From JBGTIS01 sp041745535 (GTDB lineage Bacteria > Bacteroidota > Bacteroidia > Cytophagales > Cyclobacteriaceae), in contig JBGTIS010000302.1 of NCBI GenBank assembly GCA_041745535.1, positions 1-14,514 on the forward strand: a stretch of 14,514 bases of DNA, in the 5' to 3' direction. The translations under genes were made by a program, and so were the position numbers. The stretch's first letter is position 1. Every line of letters begins with the position of its first letter. Under the pieces are notes generated by a model. The model had not been told where the DNA came from and made no database searches. It was given only the letters and a program-made list of their open reading frames with translations. Shown piece by piece: positions 1-8,056 of this stretch.

Positions 1-1190
1 CGCTTCCCAACTGGCTGAACTTTGGTAAGGTCAGGGCCGCTTATGCCGAGGTGGGAGATGACAATGTGGCGCCTTATTCCAATGCCCTGTATTATGGGGT
101 GGAAAATAACCTTTTCCCTACGCCGGCAGGTCAGCCTGTACCGGTGGGTGGCATCAACGCTTCTACCATTCCCAATGGGAATCTGAAGCCTTTGCGGGTT
201 TCAGAAGCTGAGGTTGGCTTAGAATTAAAAATGTTTAACGACATGGTAGGGTTCGATTTTACCTACTATCGCAAAATTACCAACGACCAGATTCTGGCCG
301 CCCAGGTGTCGGATGTGTCCGGATATACCAGTCGGCTGATCAATGTGGGTAAAAGCAGAAACAGTGGTTTGGAAATGTTGCTTACCCTGGTTCCGGTGAA
401 CAAAAAGGGTTTCCGCTGGGATGTGAATTTCAATGCTTCCTATAATGCTTCCGAAGTATTAAAATTGGGGATAAGCGAATCGGATACCATGATTACCGTA
501 GGGGGTGGTGGCGGCAGTACACTGCGGCAGGTGGTAGGCAGGCCTATCGGACAAATCTATACTTTTAATTACCTCCGCGATGAGCAGGAAAGAAAAGTAT
601 TTGATGAAAACAGCGGCCGGCCTTTGCGCGATCCTAATCCGGTGAATGTGGGCAGCGTATTGCCCAAATATTTTGGAGGTATCACCAACACTTTTAATTA
701 CAAGGGCATCAACTTATCGGTACTCATCGACTTTAAGCTGGGTCACAAAGTGATTGGCGGTTCCAAAATGAATTACCTGCGCCACGGCTTACACAAAAAG
801 ACACTGGTAGGCCGTGCCGAAGGGTATGTGATTGGCGATGGTGTAAACTCCAATGGTGAAATCAACACCACCCGGTCCGATATTCAGCCTTTTTATGAGA
901 CCCCGAATGTACTCGGTATCTATGAAGACTTTATTTACAATGCCGGATTCTGGAAGCTACGGCAAATTACCATCGGATATGATTTCAGTAAAATATTGCC
1001 TGAGAAGTTTTTCATCAGAGGCCTGCGGCTGAATGCTGTGGTCAACAATGTGCTGGTACTAAAAAAATGGACCGAGAATATGGAACCTGAAATGGTAAAT
1101 AATGCTTCCGACAATGCCGTTGGCTTAGACTTCTGGCCCAGTTTGCCGCCTACCCGCAGTATTGGATTTAACCTGAATGTAAAATTTTAA
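1..1190 (+). CDS. SusC/RagA-type TonB-dependent outer-membrane transporter, C-terminal part
   Basis: This is the 3' end of a gene that enters from upstream; the frame is open from base 3 and about 395 residues are visible. The protein is the C-terminal part of a SusC-family TonB-dependent beta barrel, which carries oligosaccharides or other large nutrients across the outer membrane with a SusD lipoprotein as lid. Evidence is the barrel-strand pattern (WLNFGKVRAAYAEVGDD near the window start, then GFDFTYYRK, RWDVNFNASYN, INLSVLIDFKLGHKV, FWKLRQITIGYDF), the late block RLNAVVNNV, and the final aromatic residue in NLNVKF that is typical of proteins inserted by the BAM complex. A SusD gene follows after 47 bases. 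The plug domain, TonB box and signal peptide lie outside the window, so substrate cannot be deduced from this part. A GTG at 51 is internal, not a start. Confidence 0.95.
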   Translation, partial: LPNWLNFGKVRAAYAEVGDDNVAPYSNALYYGVENNLFPTPAGQPVPVGGINASTIPNGNLKPLRVSEAEVGLELKMFNDMVGFDFTYYRKITNDQILAAQVSDVSGYTSRLINVGKSRNSGLEMLLTLVPVNKKGFRWDVNFNASYNASEVLKLGISESDTMITVGGGGGSTLRQVVGRPIGQIYTFNYLRDEQERKVFDENSGRPLRDPNPVNVGSVLPKYFGGITNTFNYKGINLSVLIDFKLGHKVIGGSKMNYLRHGLHKKTLVGRAEGYVIGDGVNSNGEINTTRSDIQPFYETPNVLGIYEDFIYNAGFWKLRQITIGYDFSKILPEKFFIRGLRLNAVVNNVLVLKKWTENMEPEMVNNASDNAVGLDFWPSLPPTRSIGFNLNVKF

Positions 1191-1237
1191 ACAGGTGGAA
1201 AATTCATAAAAATTTTTAACCTTTAAGAATTAATAAG

Positions 1238-2782
1238 ATGAAAAACATAAAAGTATATATCAGTACCTGGCTGATAGCCGTGTGCCTGCTTTCAGGCTGT
1301 GAAAAGAATTTCGGTGAGATCAATACCGATAAAGTGAATCCGACTACTTTGGACCCCACTTTTGTGATGAATAAGGCCATTGTAGACGCTACCTACCGCG
1401 ATGGATTTAGTATCCTGCAGCAATTGTCCTATAATTTTGGTATTGTACAGCAGATTATCACCCCGTATGGCAGTTCGCTGGCCGGGGCCAATTACAACCA
1501 GACGAACACCTCCAATACCAGTCGGGTATGGCAAAATTATTACCAGAATGTGATCAAACAGATCGTGGATGTGGTAGACAAGACCCGTGACAATACCGAC
1601 CCCTCCAATTTATACCATGTGGCCAGAATCTGGAAAGCGTTTGGGTTCATGATTTTAACCGATACCTATGGTGATATTCCCTATTTTGATGCAGGGAAGG
1701 GTTTTCTGGAAGAAATTATCCAGCCCACCTACGATACCCAGGAAACCATTTATATGGACATACTGAAAGAACTGGACGAAGCTGCTGCCGGATTAGATGC
1801 TTCCAAAGCCATAGAAACCAGCGATATCCTGTATGGGGGCGACATTACCAAGTGGAAACGATTAGGCTATTCGCTGATGTTGCGGGCAGCCATGCGTTTA
1901 TCAAAAGTAGACCAGGCTACAGCCCAGTCGTATGTAGCCAAAGCTGTGGCCGGTGGACTGATGCGGTCCAATGACGATAATTCCATGATTCGCCACACTG
2001 CTTTGTATAATAATTATATTGGACAACATTTATCGGCGCGTGAAAAAACGAATTACTACCTGGCTTCTCCTTTTGTCAATTATTTGCAGGATAATAATGA
2101 TCCCCGCCTAGGCTCCATCGCCATTCGGTATGTAGGCGCTTTGGGTCGTCCGGAACAGGATTTATCCCGTGCCTCTACCGATCCTGACGTTCAGGTGGGC
2201 ATGCCCATGGGATACGACGATGTTTCCATCAGTACCGTGCTGGAAGAAAATAGTGTAGCCAGCCTTTGGGACTTCTCTCAGGCGAACATCTACACAGTGG
2301 TGAATGTGGGTGCTCCTGAATTTCATGTCACCTATTCGCAAACCCAGTTGCTGCTGGCCGAAGCGGTGGTACGGGGATGGACAACCGGTGATGCGGCAGC
2401 GCTTTTCGCCAGCGGCATCAGGGCACATATGGAGCAAATGGCATTGTACGATGTAAGTGCCGCTATTGACGAAGTTGAAATTCAGGCTTATCTGACAGCC
2501 CATCCTTTGAATATGGGTACAGCGCTGGAGCAGATCAACACCCAGTACTGGGTTTCTTCTTTCCTGAATGGCGACGAAGCCTGGGCCAATTTCCGCCGAA
2601 GCGGATACCCCGGTTTATCTCCCAATCCGTATCCCGGTTCAGAAATTGACGAGGATTTTATCCGCCGGATGCCTTATCCGGATAGCGAAATTATTACCAA
2701 CCAGGGAAATGTGCGGGATGCCATTAGCCGGCAGGGACCTGATAATCTGGATACCCGGGTTTGGTGGGATGTAAAGCAATAA
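1238..2782 (+). CDS. SusD/RagB-family nutrient-binding outer-membrane lipoprotein
   Basis: The 514-residue product starts with a lipoprotein signal peptide: a hydrophobic segment and the lipobox LSGC, with Cys21 as the predicted lipidated residue. SusD proteins bind the substrate on the cell surface and hand it to the SusC barrel. Family hallmarks are the N-terminal NFGEINTDKVNPTTLDP, a helical TPR-like core (RVWQNYYQN, ARIWKAFGFMILTDTYGDIPYFDA, TQLLLAEAVVRGW), and the C-terminal block GDEAWANFRRSGYPGL followed by a YPDSE..NQGN..AI segment and final TRVWWD. It resembles the SusD-like_2 subgroup more than classical starch SusD; that placement is from memory of the family. It sits 47 bases after the transporter and 42 bases before the first dehydratase, so cotranscription is likely. 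Nothing in it reveals the ligand. Confidence 0.95.
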   Translation: MKNIKVYISTWLIAVCLLSGCEKNFGEINTDKVNPTTLDPTFVMNKAIVDATYRDGFSILQQLSYNFGIVQQIITPYGSSLAGANYNQTNTSNTSRVWQNYYQNVIKQIVDVVDKTRDNTDPSNLYHVARIWKAFGFMILTDTYGDIPYFDAGKGFLEEIIQPTYDTQETIYMDILKELDEAAAGLDASKAIETSDILYGGDITKWKRLGYSLMLRAAMRLSKVDQATAQSYVAKAVAGGLMRSNDDNSMIRHTALYNNYIGQHLSAREKTNYYLASPFVNYLQDNNDPRLGSIAIRYVGALGRPEQDLSRASTDPDVQVGMPMGYDDVSISTVLEENSVASLWDFSQANIYTVVNVGAPEFHVTYSQTQLLLAEAVVRGWTTGDAAALFASGIRAHMEQMALYDVSAAIDEVEIQAYLTAHPLNMGTALEQINTQYWVSSFLNGDEAWANFRRSGYPGLSPNPYPGSEIDEDFIRRMPYPDSEIITNQGNVRDAISRQGPDNLDTRVWWDVKQ

Positions 2783-2824
2783 TCAGTTTAGATTTTTAAC
2801 CAATCACTATTAAACCATAAAAGG

Positions 2825-4183
2825 ATGAATAAAAAAACAAATCAATCGAGACTGGATCGCCGGGATGCCATGAAATTTCTGGGACTTGGCTCAGCGGCAG
2901 GTCTGATGGGCATGCTGGGGGGAACTTCCACTGCCCAGGCGCGTGACATTCACCAGCCTCCCAAGGGCCTGCCTCCCATAAAAATTAAAAGTGTAAAAGC
3001 CATTGGCACAGCCCCCCAGCGGTCTAACCTGATTGTAGTGAAAGTGGAAACCACAGAACCTGGTTTATACGGCCTTGGATGTGCCACCTTTACCCAGCGG
3101 GCAGAAGCGGTGGTGACGGCTATTAACAGCTATATGGGGGATTTCTGCGTAGGTCGCGATGCCGATAACATTGAGGATTTGTGGCAATCGTTTTATGTGA
3201 GCTCCTACTGGCGAAATGGGCCGGTGCTGAACAATGCCCTTAGCGGACTGGATCAAGCCCTGTGGGATATTAAAGGGAAGCGGGCTAATATGCCGTTATA
3301 CCAGATTTTGGGCGGAAAAACCCGTTTCGCGGTGGATTGCTACGAACACGCAAATGGCAATACTCCGGAAGAAATAGCCGATGATGTACAGAAATACATA
3401 GACATGGGTTTCCGCCACGTACGCATTCAGCAGGGAGGTTATGGCGCATTGAATCTGGCTGCTCAGCCCGACTTTAAAGATGCCGGATTTGGCAAGCCGG
3501 AAGATAATTTTATGGACCAGCACCAGTACCTGAAATCGGTACCCAAGATGTTTGAGATGGTGCGGAAACAATGTGGCGAAGAGGTAGAACTGTTGCACGA
3601 CGTACACGAAAGGGTACAGCCCATGGACGTGATCAACATGATCAAACAATTGGAAGAATACCGGCCTTTCTTTGTGGAAGATCCATTTTCTCCGGAGAAC
3701 ATGCCCTGGTTCAAGCAGCTTCGCGAAAGCACTACCGTGCCTATCGCGATGGGCGAACTCTTTAACAACATCAATGAATTTATAGAACCAATGGTCAACC
3801 GCATGTTCGATTTTATTCGCTGCCATGTGTCGCAGATCGGGGGCATTACCCCGGCGATGAAAGTAGCTCGCCTGGGTGAATGGTTCAATGTAAGAACGGC
3901 CTGGCACGGTCCCGGCGATGTGTCGCCTGTAGGGCATGCAGCGCAATGCCATATGGATTTCGCGCTCTGGAACTTCGGTATTCAGGAAGCTGTCCATTTT
4001 TCGGAAGAACTGCTGGAGGTTTTCCCGGGAAGTCCCTATTTGAAAAATGGTTACATGTATGTAAATGAAGCCCCCGGCATTGGTGTGGATATCAATGAGA
4101 AACTGGCCGCGAAATATCCCATCAGCAACCGGGCAGGTAACTGGACCGTGCGGAAAAGAGATGGTACCATTATCCGCCCATAA
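2825..4183 (+). CDS. Enolase-superfamily sugar-acid dehydratase, ManD/RspA type, with Tat-like leader
   Basis: The 452-residue protein belongs to the mannonate/gluconate dehydratase (ManD, RspA) group of the enolase superfamily, which removes water from a C6 aldonic acid to give 2-keto-3-deoxygluconate with Mg2+. Visible residues in the family positions are Asp259 and His261 (LLHDVHER), Glu285 (FVEDP), Glu311 (MGELFN), Arg332, His361 and Asp365 (WHGPGDVSPVG) and Glu388 (NFGIQE). As I recall the characterised Novosphingobium ManD, all of these sit at a constant offset of 49. The extra 49 residues are a leader with twin arginines (Arg12-Arg13), a hydrophobic stretch and an A-Q-A cut site near residue 39, so the enzyme is probably exported by Tat. 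Closest job: D-mannonate or D-gluconate dehydratase; the exact epimer cannot be read from sequence. A hairpin plus T-tract follows at 4226-4281. Confidence 0.88.
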   Translation: MNKKTNQSRLDRRDAMKFLGLGSAAGLMGMLGGTSTAQARDIHQPPKGLPPIKIKSVKAIGTAPQRSNLIVVKVETTEPGLYGLGCATFTQRAEAVVTAINSYMGDFCVGRDADNIEDLWQSFYVSSYWRNGPVLNNALSGLDQALWDIKGKRANMPLYQILGGKTRFAVDCYEHANGNTPEEIADDVQKYIDMGFRHVRIQQGGYGALNLAAQPDFKDAGFGKPEDNFMDQHQYLKSVPKMFEMVRKQCGEEVELLHDVHERVQPMDVINMIKQLEEYRPFFVEDPFSPENMPWFKQLRESTTVPIAMGELFNNINEFIEPMVNRMFDFIRCHVSQIGGITPAMKVARLGEWFNVRTAWHGPGDVSPVGHAAQCHMDFALWNFGIQEAVHFSEELLEVFPGSPYLKNGYMYVNEAPGIGVDINEKLAAKYPISNRAGNWTVRKRDGTIIRP

Positions 4184-4225
4184 GGCTGATATAGGCAATA
4201 TTTAATTGATAAGTTATTTAGGTAT

Positions 4226-4281
4226 GGCGCTCTCCAATTTTCACTTCTTCATTCCCCCAGGGAGCGCCTGCCTAGATTTTT
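4226..4281 (+). terminator. Probable intrinsic terminator or attenuating hairpin after the ManD-type gene
   Basis: A perfect 7-bp GC-rich stem (GGCGCTC at 4226-4232 with GAGCGCC at 4262-4268) is followed by a short T-tract at 4277-4281. The loop is long (29 nt), which weakens it. It lies in the 182-base spacer between the two dehydratase genes, the longest gap in this gene run, so it may partly separate transcription of the upstream and downstream halves. Confidence 0.5.
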
Positions 4282-4365
4282 GGTAAGGCATGTTTTGGTA
4301 CAAACTTTCCAAAATGAAAACTATCTGAACCCTAAAATTTATTTACTTTAAAAACAAAATAAATT

Positions 4366-5613
4366 ATGAGTAATACTTCAAGCAAATCTGGTATGTCACG
4401 AAGGTCTGCCATACAATCGGTATTGGGTGTAGCCGGAGTAGGCATGATGGCCCTGCCACAATCTTCCTATACCAGCAATGTGGGACTTTTTCAGGAAAGG
4501 GAAAAAGTGCGGATTACCAAACTGGAAACCTTTCTGGTGCAACCCCGATGGATATTTCTGAAAATACACACCGATGCCGGCGTTACCGGACTGGGCGAAC
4601 CGCTGCTGGAAGGGCGGGCGCTTACCATACAGACGGCCATCAAAGAACTTGAGCCCTACCTGATTGGGAAAGATCCCCGGCAGGTGGTGCACCACTGGCA
4701 GGCTATCTACCGCCATGCCTTCTACCGGGGCGGGCCTATTCTTACTTCTGCCCTGAGCGGTATAGATCATGCCCTGTGGGACATCAAAGGAAAGTTGCTG
4801 GGCGTTCCGGTGTATGAATTACTGGGCGGACCTACCCGTGACCGGGTACGGATATATGGACGCGCCAAAACCCCGGAAGATATGAAAAAAAGGAAAGCGG
4901 AAGGGTATACCGTGATTAAAACCAGTGTGGACCACGATAAGCCTGCTAACATTGTGGAAAGCCGGAAATTTATTAAAAAAGCAGCCGAAAGCTTTGCCGC
5001 GCTACGGGAAGCCGGTGGCGATGAAATGGATATTGGCATTGATTTTCACGGCAACATATCGCCCCAAACAGCCAAGGTACTGATCAAAGAATTAGAACCT
5101 TTCCAACCCATGTTTGTGGAAGAACCCTGCCAGTGCCAGAATGTGGATGTGATGGCTGACATTGCCAGAGGCACGCATCTGCCCATTGCCACGGGAGAAA
5201 GAATATTTACCAAATGGGGCTTCCGGGAAATTCTGGAGAAGGGTGCTGCCAGTATTTTGCAGCCCGATCTTTGCCATGCCGGAGGGATTACTGAAGGTAG
5301 AATTATTGCCGGAATGGCAGAAGCCTATTACGCGCCTATCGCTCCGCATAATCCGATGGGGCCGATCTCGCTGGCAGTAGGATTTCAGTTAGCGGCCTCT
5401 GTGCCGAATTTCCTGGTGCAGGAGCAGGTTAGTCTGGGAGAGGGATACCTGAAAAATCCTTTCAAGCTGGAAAAGGATGGCGGCGTACTGATTCCCACCG
5501 GTCCGGGACTGGGCATTGAACTGGATGAAGACAAACTGGCTGATAAGCTGGGGCACGAATGGAAAAATCCGGAAAGCTATAATCCATTCGACGGTTCAGT
5601 GGTAGACTGGTAA
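4366..5613 (+). CDS. dgoD: D-galactonate dehydratase-like enolase-superfamily protein with Tat-like leader
   Basis: The 415-residue product closely resembles E. coli DgoD, which dehydrates D-galactonate to 2-keto-3-deoxygalactonate. Shared blocks include FYRGGPIL, ALWDIKGK, AKVLIKELEP, SILQPDLCHAGGITE and IAGMAEAY. The catalytic set is complete: Asp226 and His228 (GIDFHG), Glu252 (FVEEP), Glu278 (TGERIF), His328 (APHNPMGP) and Glu353 (VQEQ); from memory these are E. coli D183, H185, E209, E235, H285 and E310 with a constant offset of 43. The additional N-terminal 43 residues carry SRRSAI at 11-16 followed by a hydrophobic stretch, which is a Tat-like export signal absent from the cytoplasmic E. 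coli enzyme. It is followed by the quinoprotein gene and then DgoK, the next enzyme of the same pathway. Galactonate is the best guess; other galacto-configured acids are possible. Confidence 0.9.
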   Translation: MSNTSSKSGMSRRSAIQSVLGVAGVGMMALPQSSYTSNVGLFQEREKVRITKLETFLVQPRWIFLKIHTDAGVTGLGEPLLEGRALTIQTAIKELEPYLIGKDPRQVVHHWQAIYRHAFYRGGPILTSALSGIDHALWDIKGKLLGVPVYELLGGPTRDRVRIYGRAKTPEDMKKRKAEGYTVIKTSVDHDKPANIVESRKFIKKAAESFAALREAGGDEMDIGIDFHGNISPQTAKVLIKELEPFQPMFVEEPCQCQNVDVMADIARGTHLPIATGERIFTKWGFREILEKGAASILQPDLCHAGGITEGRIIAGMAEAYYAPIAPHNPMGPISLAVGFQLAASVPNFLVQEQVSLGEGYLKNPFKLEKDGGVLIPTGPGLGIELDEDKLADKLGHEWKNPESYNPFDGSVVDW

Positions 5614-5634
5614 GTGGTCTTACTAAGTGTTATA

Positions 5635-5645
5635 AACGTTACGTT
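5635..5645. promoter_or_regulatory. Short palindrome, possible operator
   Basis: AACGT and ACGTT flank a single T, giving an 11-base palindrome in the spacer before the quinoprotein gene. Short palindromes of this kind serve as operators for LacI- or GntR-like regulators, but no regulator is encoded in the window and one copy is weak evidence. Confidence 0.2.
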
Positions 5646-5659
5646 AAGCCTGAAATAGT

Positions 5660-5702
5660 TTATCATGCACTGGTTTCCAAACGCAGGAAACCAGTGCGAT
5701 AA
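5660..5702 (+). promoter_or_regulatory. Strong hairpin in the leader of the quinoprotein gene
   Basis: A perfect 12-bp stem (GCACTGGTTTCC at 5667-5678, complement at 5686-5697) closes a 7-nt loop. The stem continues outward as TTATC/GATAA (5660-5664 and 5698-5702) past a 2-nt bulge. No T-tract follows, so it is not a standard terminator. It ends 15 bases before the ATG at 5718, where it could act as an mRNA stabiliser, processing site, translation control element or protein-binding palindrome. Confidence 0.6.
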
Positions 5703-5717
5703 TTACCAAAAGAAATA

Positions 5718-7937
5718 ATGAAGTACCAATTCTTGCTCATTGCCCTGGGGCTATTTTTTTTAGGAAGCTGCAACCTGCCTTCTGATCAGGATGTAAGTGC
5801 TGATCCGCTGCAAGCTGACTGGGTACATTATGGTGGGAACAAAGCCGGAAACCGCTATTCCTCGCTCACCCAGATTAATAAAGGCAATGTAAAGAATCTG
5901 CGATTAGCCTGGTCTTATGACACAGGAGAAAACAACAATCCGGACGAAAAAGGTTTTTTTGTGGAGTGCCAGCCGATTGTAGTGAATGGCATTTTGTATG
6001 GAACATCTCCCAAACTGAAGTTATTTGCTGTGGATGCTGCTTCGGGCAAAGAGCTATGGAAGTTTGATCCGTTCGCCAGTCCGGACATAAAGCCCAGGTA
6101 CCATCCGGTGCGCGGTATTAATTACTGGCGGGACGGAGATGATGAGCGGATTCTGTATGCCGCGGGCACTTCCCTGTTTGCCATTGACGCTACCACCGGT
6201 GCGCCGATCAAAAGTTTCGGTGAAAATGGGGAGGTGGACCTGCACGTTGGGTTGGGAAATGAGGAAACCATTGGGCACGATGTAAGTAACCTTCGGGTAA
6301 GCATCACCACCCCTGGCGTAATCCACAAAGATAATCTGATTGTAGGCTGTAGTGTGTCCGAGTCGGGCGAAGCGCCTCCCGGCTACATCAGAGCATTTAA
6401 TGTGCGTACGGGAGAACTTTCCTGGGCATTTCATACCATCCCCCTTCCCGGTGAATTTGGTTATGATACCTGGCCAAAAGATGCTTATAAAAAGCTGGGT
6501 GGCGCCAATTGCTGGGCCGGTATGGTATTAGATGAAAAACGGGGTGTGGTATATGCCGGTACCGGCTCACCCTCGGTAGATTTTTATGGCGGTGCCCGCG
6601 CCGGAAAAAACCTGTTCGCCAACTGTGTGCTGGCCCTGAACGCTGAAACCGGAGAGCGAATCTGGCATTACCAGATTGTGCACCACGATTTGTGGGACCG
6701 GGATATGCCTTGTCCGCCGAACCTGGTTACGGTAGCACACGAAGGTAAAAAAGTGGAAGCCGTGGCGCAGGCCACCAAAGATGGGTACATCTTTTTGCTG
6801 GACCGGGATACCGGTGAACCTTTATTTCCGGTAGAGGAAGTACCGGTAATGACCTCCCCTGCTTTGCCCGGAGAGCAGCCCTGGCCTACACAACCGGTTC
6901 CTGCCAGGCCGGCTCCTTTTGCCATGCAGGAACTCACAGAAGATAATATTACAGATCGCACGCCTGAAGCGCGTGCCTATGTATTGGACAGGTTCCGCGA
7001 CAGCCGCTATGGCAGTAAATATATGCCGCCCAGTCTGGAAGGTACCCTGTACTTCGGCTTCGGGGGTGGAGCCGAATGGGGTGGTAACGCGGCTGATCCG
7101 GAAGGCATTATGTATGTGAATGGTAACAATATGCTTTGGTGGTTAAAAATGAAAGACATGCGGGCAGAAAATATGCTGGCATCGGCTTCGCCGGAACAAA
7201 TCCTTTTTAACACCAATTGCGCGGTTTGCCATGGAACTAATGGAGAAAAAAGTAAAGGTGCGGGCAGCGAAGCCGCACAGGCCTATCCTGATCTGGCTAA
7301 TGTAGGCAAACGGTTGAGCCGGGAGGAGATCAGTAATTTATTAGAAACCGGCCGGGGAAGGATGCCTTCGTTTCAGCATCTGGATAAAAAGGAACGTACC
7401 GCGATTGTAGATTTCTTATTAAAAAGCCCGGAAAAGAATAATGAAGTAGTTGATGTTCACGAAGTAAAGGCCACAGAGGCTGCCGCTAATAACCCGGATT
7501 TTCCTTATGTGCCGCCCTTTCTTAACAATGGGAATACCCAGTTTCGCGATCAGGAAGGTTACCCGGCTATTAAGCCGCCCTGGGGCACCTTGAATGCCGT
7601 GGATCTGAATACCGGAGAATATGTGTGGCAGGTGCCTTTTGGCGAATATCCGGAATTGGTAAAGCAGGGCATACCCACTACCGGCACGGAAAACCATGGC
7701 GGACCGGTAGTAACAGCCGGAGGTTTACTGTTTATTGGCGCTACTTACGATGAAAAAATCAGGGCTTTTGACACCAAAACAGGTGAGATAGTGTGGGAAT
7801 ACCAATTACCGGCAGGTGGATTTGCCACGCCCATTACCTATATGGTAAATGGAAAACAGTATATTGCCATTGCGGCAGGCGGCGCCCGGTATGGGTTAAA
7901 AGCCGGAGGTTCCTATGTAGCTTTCGCCTTACCATAA
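5718..7937 (+). CDS. PQQ-dependent sugar dehydrogenase-like quinoprotein lipoprotein with inserted cytochrome c domain
   Basis: The 739-residue protein has a lipoprotein signal (lipobox LGSC, Cys18) and then an eight-bladed PQQ beta-propeller of the membrane glucose/quinate dehydrogenase type. Propeller signs are the N-terminal DWVHYGGNKAGNRYSSLTQI, repeated A-x-D-x-x-T/S-G-x-x-x-W blade motifs (105-114, 307-316, 627-637, 683-693) and VHHDLWDRDMPCPPNL at 321-336. Asp327 and Lys354 have the same 27-residue spacing as Asp466 and Lys493 of E. coli Gcd, as I recall them. Between propeller segments lies a cytochrome c domain: Cys501-x-x-Cys504-His505 for haem, with Met549 (GRGRMPSF) as likely axial ligand. 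It would oxidise an aldose or polyol in the periplasm and pass electrons internally to haem. Unlike Gcd it has no N-terminal membrane helices. Beside DgoD and DgoK, galactose-to-galactonolactone oxidation is plausible but inferred. Confidence 0.88.
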   Translation: MKYQFLLIALGLFFLGSCNLPSDQDVSADPLQADWVHYGGNKAGNRYSSLTQINKGNVKNLRLAWSYDTGENNNPDEKGFFVECQPIVVNGILYGTSPKLKLFAVDAASGKELWKFDPFASPDIKPRYHPVRGINYWRDGDDERILYAAGTSLFAIDATTGAPIKSFGENGEVDLHVGLGNEETIGHDVSNLRVSITTPGVIHKDNLIVGCSVSESGEAPPGYIRAFNVRTGELSWAFHTIPLPGEFGYDTWPKDAYKKLGGANCWAGMVLDEKRGVVYAGTGSPSVDFYGGARAGKNLFANCVLALNAETGERIWHYQIVHHDLWDRDMPCPPNLVTVAHEGKKVEAVAQATKDGYIFLLDRDTGEPLFPVEEVPVMTSPALPGEQPWPTQPVPARPAPFAMQELTEDNITDRTPEARAYVLDRFRDSRYGSKYMPPSLEGTLYFGFGGGAEWGGNAADPEGIMYVNGNNMLWWLKMKDMRAENMLASASPEQILFNTNCAVCHGTNGEKSKGAGSEAAQAYPDLANVGKRLSREEISNLLETGRGRMPSFQHLDKKERTAIVDFLLKSPEKNNEVVDVHEVKATEAAANNPDFPYVPPFLNNGNTQFRDQEGYPAIKPPWGTLNAVDLNTGEYVWQVPFGEYPELVKQGIPTTGTENHGGPVVTAGGLLFIGATYDEKIRAFDTKTGEIVWEYQLPAGGFATPITYMVNGKQYIAIAAGGARYGLKAGGSYVAFALP

Positions 7938-8056
7938 CGGCAGGTTGGCAATAAAAAACAAAGCACGAATTATTTATCTGTTACCACACATAAATAATAC
8001 ACTAAAATAACAAATTTTGTAATTCTATTTACTTGATTTCTAGCTGGCAATAATTA

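Noticed and set aside
51..53. GTG as start of the first coding region
   Set aside because: The frame is open to base 3 with typical SusC barrel residues before it, so the gene simply enters from upstream.
3296..4198. Long reading frame opposite the ManD-type gene
   Set aside because: It is an antisense shadow of a well-conserved enzyme gene and shows no recognisable protein pattern.
7969..7998. Terminator between the quinoprotein and kinase genes
   Set aside because: The 9-bp stem is made only of A-T pairs and has no T-tract, so it is too weak to support the call.
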